From an uncultured Acetatifactor sp. (GTDB taxonomy: Bacteria; Bacillota; Clostridia; Lachnospirales; Lachnospiraceae): DNA of 8,285 nt. This document shows positions 5,587 through 8,285 of the stretch, piece after piece. Where the stretch lies: the NCBI GenBank assembly GCA_948496895.1, contig CAOOJO010000101.1, positions 1 through 8,285 of the forward strand, given 5' to 3'. A program made the translations under genes and the position numbers. The notes under the pieces were generated by a model. That model ran no database searches. It saw nothing but the letters and a program-made list of their open reading frames with translations, and had not been told where the DNA came from. How positions within the stretch are numbered: position 1 is the stretch's first letter; every line of letters begins with the position of its first letter.

Positions 5587-7185
5587 TCAAAAAACCCGCA
5601 GAAGCTGCCCCAGCATGCCCAACAGCCGTCCGCCCGGAACCACCTCCAGCTCCTGTTCCTTGAAATTCCGGAGCAAAAGAAGTGAAATCCAGTACACCAG
5701 GCCCGCCGCCACAAATGCCGTAAGGAGCAGGGCCAGGCTGCCCAGATGTGCCGAGAACGCTTTCCGTATCAGCAGGCATATCAGTCCTGCCACGCCCCCC
5801 GCTCCCAGGGGCACGGCAAAGGTCCGCAGCCAGTCGGGCTGCGCCCGCATCTGCCGATAGGCGAAGACCCCCAGCAGAACGCACAGGACGCCAGCCCCCG
5901 CCAGGCCGCCATACACAAGCGACAGGATACCGGCCTTGCCCATGCCCACCAGGACGACTATCACGAAAAGCGCGTCCGCGCCACAGACCGCCGCCAGAAC
6001 GGCGTATTTTTTCCCCAGAGAATGCAGGAGCCTCTGGAAATACCCGCATAGCGAAGCCAGCGCGATCAACCCGGAGCCCCTCTGCAGCATGCCCGTCACC
6101 AGCGGCACGTCAGCCGGCTGCAGGAGATCCGCGACCTGCGCCCCCATCACTGCCACGAACACCGACAGAAAGATGCCATGCACCAGGCCCATATGGACCC
6201 CGCTCTGGAAGACCGTCCTGGCGAAGCGGTTCTCTTCCCGTTTAAAGCACTGGAAAATCCTTGCGATGACCGGCAGTACCGCAATTGTAACTATAGATGC
6301 TACAATTCCGCACACCACCAGATATTTCCCTGCGTACAGACCATATTCCACAGCCTTCTGCCCGCCCTCTTCCCCGCTCCTGCCGATGAAAAGCAGCCCC
6401 AGCGCAAAGGGAAGGAACATGCCCAGCTCCATCGCCCAGTGGGGCCACCTTGCGCTGTGCAGATATCTGGCGCAATCCCAGGCGGAATCCGCCGCGTACA
6501 TCCCCTCCTGCTTCGCCTTTCTCTCAAAACGGCGGCTCCCTCTGTAGACCAGCCCCAGGAACAGGATGACCGGCAGCTCCGAAAGACTTACCGCCAGCCC
6601 GATTCCCAGCCCGCTGTACATGGCTGCGAAATTCTCCTGCCGCAGCAGGCTGCTCACCTTTTCGCCGTACCCGCCCACCAGACGGCAGAACAGGATTCCG
6701 AACACCAGCAGAAATACCTGCCGGAGGATTCCGGCTATGGCCCTTGGAAATTCCGAACCCTCCCCCTGGAAATATCCCGCCAGCACAGCGGACACTGACC
6801 GCAACAGCACCGCCGGGGACATTGCCAGGAGGATCAGCCCGCTATAGGGGATACGGAAAATCTTCTCCGCCACCACGCCCGAAAGGGCCGCCAGGCCCAG
6901 GCTCCCTGCCAGCCCAAGCACGGACTGGAACAGCAGGGCGCTGCCCCGCATCCTGGCGATATTCCTGTATTGCCCTTTGTTCTTCCTGGTGCGCAGCAGC
7001 CTTCCGAGCGCGTCCGACAGGCCGCCGTTCACCACGATCCACAGCAATGTGCAGGCCTGCACGGCCACTGCCGTATACGCGATTCCCTTATCCCCTGCCA
7101 GCCGTCCCAGGATATATATGGTAACGAACATCAATATATCGGAAAGCGCCTCCGCCTGGCGCCTTTTTGCCTCTGCCTGATTCAT
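5587..7185 (-). CDS. SpoVB/MurJ-like polysaccharide or lipid-linked precursor flippase (MOP superfamily)
   Basis: This is a 532-residue integral membrane protein with roughly 12-14 hydrophobic segments along its length, as usual for the MOP flippase superfamily (Wzx, MurJ, SpoVB). Features seen are the opening segments with ILGRLAGDKGIAYTAVAVQA (25-44), and GYFQGEGSEFPRAIAGILRQ (137-156), which resembles the conserved G-Y-F-Q-G-x-x-x-x-x-P-x-A loop of SpoVB-type proteins. A charged loop follows at about 215-240, and a C-terminal tail E-L-E-V-V-P-G-G-R-L-L lies at 512-522. Family members move undecaprenyl-linked sugars across the cytoplasmic membrane for peptidoglycan, cortex or polysaccharide synthesis; which cargo applies here cannot be told. 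The ATG at 7183-7185 is chosen because GAGGGA (7192-7197) precedes it by 6 bases. A TTG at 7201-7203 overlaps the ybeY stop and is less likely. It starts 14 bases after ybeY, so the two are probably co-transcribed. Confidence 0.85.
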   Translation of the reverse strand: MNQAEAKRRQAEALSDILMFVTIYILGRLAGDKGIAYTAVAVQACTLLWIVVNGGLSDALGRLLRTRKNKGQYRNIARMRGSALLFQSVLGLAGSLGLAALSGVVAEKIFRIPYSGLILLAMSPAVLLRSVSAVLAGYFQGEGSEFPRAIAGILRQVFLLVFGILFCRLVGGYGEKVSSLLRQENFAAMYSGLGIGLAVSLSELPVILFLGLVYRGSRRFERKAKQEGMYAADSAWDCARYLHSARWPHWAMELGMFLPFALGLLFIGRSGEEGGQKAVEYGLYAGKYLVVCGIVASIVTIAVLPVIARIFQCFKREENRFARTVFQSGVHMGLVHGIFLSVFVAVMGAQVADLLQPADVPLVTGMLQRGSGLIALASLCGYFQRLLHSLGKKYAVLAAVCGADALFVIVVLVGMGKAGILSLVYGGLAGAGVLCVLLGVFAYRQMRAQPDWLRTFAVPLGAGGVAGLICLLIRKAFSAHLGSLALLLTAFVAAGLVYWISLLLLRNFKEQELEVVPGGRLLGMLGQLLRVF

Positions 7186-7191
7186 CCGCCG

Positions 7192-7197
7192 TCCCTC
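7192..7197 (-). promoter_or_regulatory. Ribosome binding site that sets the start of the flippase gene
   Basis: GAGGGA on the minus strand, 6 bases before the ATG at 7183-7185 and directly next to the ybeY stop codon (7200-7202). The closeness suggests translational coupling of the flippase to ybeY. Confidence 0.65.
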
Positions 7198-7199
7198 AA

Positions 7200-7700
7200 T
7201 CAATCTCTCGTAATGCCCAGCTCCGTCAGTATCTCTTCCTGCCTGCGCTCCATCCGCGCCCGCTCTTCCTCTTCCATATGGTCATACCCGCACAGATGGA
7301 GCATGCTGTGAGCCACCAGGAAAGCGAACTCCCGCCTGACGCTGTGGCCGTACTCCTGTGCCTGCCCGTATACCCTGTCCACAGAAATCATGATATCCCC
7401 CAGCACCAGCTCCCCGGTCTCCGGGTCGAAATAATCCGCCTCGCTGTCCTCGTCGATAGTGAAGACACCCTCTTCTTCAAAATCCACATTTGGAAAAGAG
7501 AGCACGTCCGTCTCCCTGTCCATGCCCCTGTACTCCCGGTTCACCTCACGTATGCCTCTGTTGTCCGTCAGCAGGATGTTCACCTGCGCCTCATAGGGGC
7601 AGCCCTCCGCCTCCAGCACCGCCTCGCACACCAGCCTGGCGGTCTCCTCCGCGGAAAACGGGAATTCCCGCTCCGTCTCGTTCTCCATGTATAAGTTCAT
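7200..7700 (-). CDS. ybeY: Endoribonuclease / rRNA maturation factor YbeY
   Basis: From the ATG at 7698-7700 the protein has 166 residues, close to the family norm of about 155. The zinc site AHSMLHLCGYDH (130-141) gives the invariant H-x3-H-x5-H triad H131, H135, H141. Upstream are N-R-E-Y-R (54-58, with R58 matching the essential arginine), TDVLSFP (64-70) and GDIMIS (101-106), all family hallmarks. YbeY is a single-strand-specific metalloribonuclease needed for 16S rRNA 3' end maturation and 70S quality control. An acidic stretch (about 75-98) before GDIMIS is longer than in the E. coli protein. The frame stays open to a TTG at 7743-7745, but that codon sits in the T-run after a hairpin. 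The ATG has GGAGGGA (7711-7717) 10 bases upstream. phoH just upstream is the widespread partner gene. Confidence 0.96.
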   Translation of the reverse strand: MNLYMENETEREFPFSAEETARLVCEAVLEAEGCPYEAQVNILLTDNRGIREVNREYRGMDRETDVLSFPNVDFEEEGVFTIDEDSEADYFDPETGELVLGDIMISVDRVYGQAQEYGHSVRREFAFLVAHSMLHLCGYDHMEEEERARMERRQEEILTELGITRD

Positions 7701-7710
7701 CTCTAACGCT

Positions 7711-7717
7711 TCCCTCC
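7711..7717 (-). promoter_or_regulatory. Ribosome binding site of ybeY
   Basis: GGAGGGA on the minus strand, 10 bases before the ATG at 7698-7700. It lies too far (22 bases) from the next ATG at 7686-7688 and downstream of the TTG at 7743-7745, so it selects the 166-residue form. Confidence 0.7.
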
Positions 7718-7743
7718 GCGCCCATTGGTGCCAGTCAAAGCGC

Positions 7744-7785
7744 AAAAAACGCGCTTGAAGAATGCCTGCACTTTAGGCATTCTTC
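7744..7785 (-). terminator. Terminator-like hairpin between phoH and ybeY
   Basis: GAAGAATGCCT (7757-7767) and AGGCATTCTTC (7775-7785) form a perfect 11-bp stem with a 7-base loop. On the minus strand the stem is followed by AAGCGCG and then six Ts (7744-7749). The T-run starts 7 bases after the stem rather than immediately, so it is a sub-optimal intrinsic terminator. The T-run is itself flanked by GCGC on both sides (7740-7743 and 7751-7754), giving a small second hairpin. It could cause partial termination or attenuation between phoH and ybeY, or mark mRNA processing. Confidence 0.45.
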
Positions 7786-7786
7786 C

Positions 7787-7846
7787 GTGTGAAACTTAGA
7801 TATTCTTAGCGGGCGTCTTTTGGCCGCTTAGAATATCTTTTCACAC
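7787..7846. repeat. 60-base imperfect palindrome covering the phoH stop codon
   Basis: On the plus strand GTGTGAAA (7787-7794) pairs with TTTCACAC (7839-7846), and the 15-base arm 7798-7812 pairs with 7824-7838 at every position except T7807/T7829. The two stem blocks are separated on one side only by a 3-base bulge (7795-7797). This gives 22 of 23 paired positions and an 11-base loop (7813-7823). The phoH stop codon (7806-7808) lies in one arm. The other arm encodes phoH residues S-V-K-R-Y-S-K-R, and the loop supplies P-K-D-A. No T-run follows directly. It resembles a REP-like or other palindromic unit in shape, but no second copy is present in this window. Confidence 0.7.
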
Positions 7847-8285
7847 TGCGGCCCCTGGCCGCTTCCTTTCCCTCGAAGTCCTCATATGCCTTGACGATTT
7901 TCTGCACCAGGGGATGGCGCACCACGTCCTTGCTGGTCAGGGTGCAGAAAGCGATGTCTTCGATTCCCCGCAGCACCCTGGAAGCGATGTCCAGCCCCGA
8001 CTTCGCGTCCGCGGGCAGGTCTTTCTGGGAATCGTCCCCCGTGACCACCACCTTGGAGCCGAATCCGATACGGGTCAGGAACATCTTCATCTGGGCCGGG
8101 GTGGTGTTCTGGGCCTCGTCCAGGATGATGTAGGCATTATCCAGGGTGCGCCCCCTCATGTAGGCCAGCGGGGCCACCTCTATCAGGCCCTTCTCCATAT
8201 TTTTGGCAAAGCTCTCCGCCCCCATGATCTGGTACAGGGCGTCATACAGGGGCCGTAGGTAGGGATCCACCTTGCTCTGGAGGTC
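7806..8285 (-). CDS. phoH: PhoH family ATPase (partial, 5' end beyond the right edge)
   Basis: The last 159 codons are visible; the frame is open to the window edge, so the start and the Walker A region lie outside. Visible residue 1 begins DLQSKVDPYLRPLYDAL, the conserved segment of PhoH/PhoH-like proteins. NAYIILDEAQNTTPAQMKMF (50-69) contains the Walker B motif with DEAQN, VTGDDSQKDLP (81-91) is the following sensor-like motif, and DVVRHPLVQKIVKAYE (120-135) closes the ATPase domain. PhoH proteins are cytosolic nucleotide-binding proteins linked to RNA metabolism and commonly neighbour ybeY. A GTG at 8268-8270 is an internal valine codon, not the start. The C-terminal tail after residue 140 (GRSVKRYSKRPKDAR) is very basic and is largely encoded by the palindrome, suggesting that the element altered the original end of the gene. 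Confidence 0.95.
   Translation of the reverse strand, partial: DLQSKVDPYLRPLYDALYQIMGAESFAKNMEKGLIEVAPLAYMRGRTLDNAYIILDEAQNTTPAQMKMFLTRIGFGSKVVVTGDDSQKDLPADAKSGLDIASRVLRGIEDIAFCTLTSKDVVRHPLVQKIVKAYEDFEGKEAARGRSVKRYSKRPKDAR

Noticed and set aside
7743..7745. TTG as start of ybeY, giving 181 residues
   Set aside because: The codon lies in the T-run after the hairpin with no ribosome binding site. GGAGGGA points to the ATG at 7698-7700, and the resulting length fits the family better.
8268..8270. GTG as start of the PhoH gene
   Set aside because: The frame stays open to the window edge and the upstream residues DLQSK belong to the conserved PhoH core, so this is an internal valine codon of a truncated gene.
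1..8285. CRISPR array, tRNA, insertion sequence, phage or defence genes
   Set aside because: No regularly spaced identical repeats, cloverleaf-like segments, transposase motifs or known defence domains were seen. The tandem repeats found are short, degenerate and within coding frames.

Overview
The window looks like a chromosomal housekeeping block from a GC-rich member of the Clostridia, most likely Lachnospiraceae. That placement rests on the protein families (phoH-ybeY, a YnzC/DUF896 protein, a BofC-like protein, a SpoVB/MurJ-like flippase), strong Shine-Dalgarno sequences of the AGGAGG type, and G/C-rich third codon positions. It is inferred from family knowledge, because no database search was possible. 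Every supported gene lies on the minus strand, so transcription runs from the high-coordinate end to the low-coordinate end.

In transcription order the genes are as follows. First comes the 3' part of phoH, an RNA-linked ATPase, entering from the right edge. Next is a 105-base spacer with two strong hairpins, one of which reaches into the phoH coding end. Then come ybeY (rRNA maturation/endoribonuclease), a multi-pass SpoVB/MurJ-like flippase, and, after an AT-rich gap, a membrane-anchored protein with a BofC-like C-terminus. Two unrelated FAD proteins follow: an HI0933/YtfP-type oxidoreductase and a COG2509-type FAD-dependent dehydrogenase. The block ends with a small DUF896 protein, a 5-formyltetrahydrofolate cyclo-ligase, and the first 53 codons of a GH95-like glycoside hydrolase that leaves the window on the left.

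Spacing is tight in places (14 to 16 bases at ybeY/flippase and BofC-like/HI0933) and about 60 to 160 bases elsewhere. No gap exceeds 158 bases. Only the phoH-ybeY spacer contains something terminator-like. The block could therefore be one long operon, possibly with internal promoters. Four starts should be read downstream of the longest open frame because the ribosome binding site points to an inner ATG: the COG2509 protein, the BofC-like protein, the flippase and YbeY.

I see no defence system, CRISPR array, transposase, phage gene, tRNA or rRNA here. Two observations stand out. (1) Both flavoproteins carry hydrophilic inserts, three in all, and each insert contains a short in-frame tandem repeat (18, 45 and 18 bases). 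This suggests that protein inserts grow by repeat expansion in surface loops. (2) A 60-base imperfect palindrome covers the phoH stop codon and supplies its last codons; it is followed by an 11-bp hairpin and a T-run. The pair could be a dispersed palindromic repeat or a regulatory/terminator module inside an otherwise conserved gene pair.
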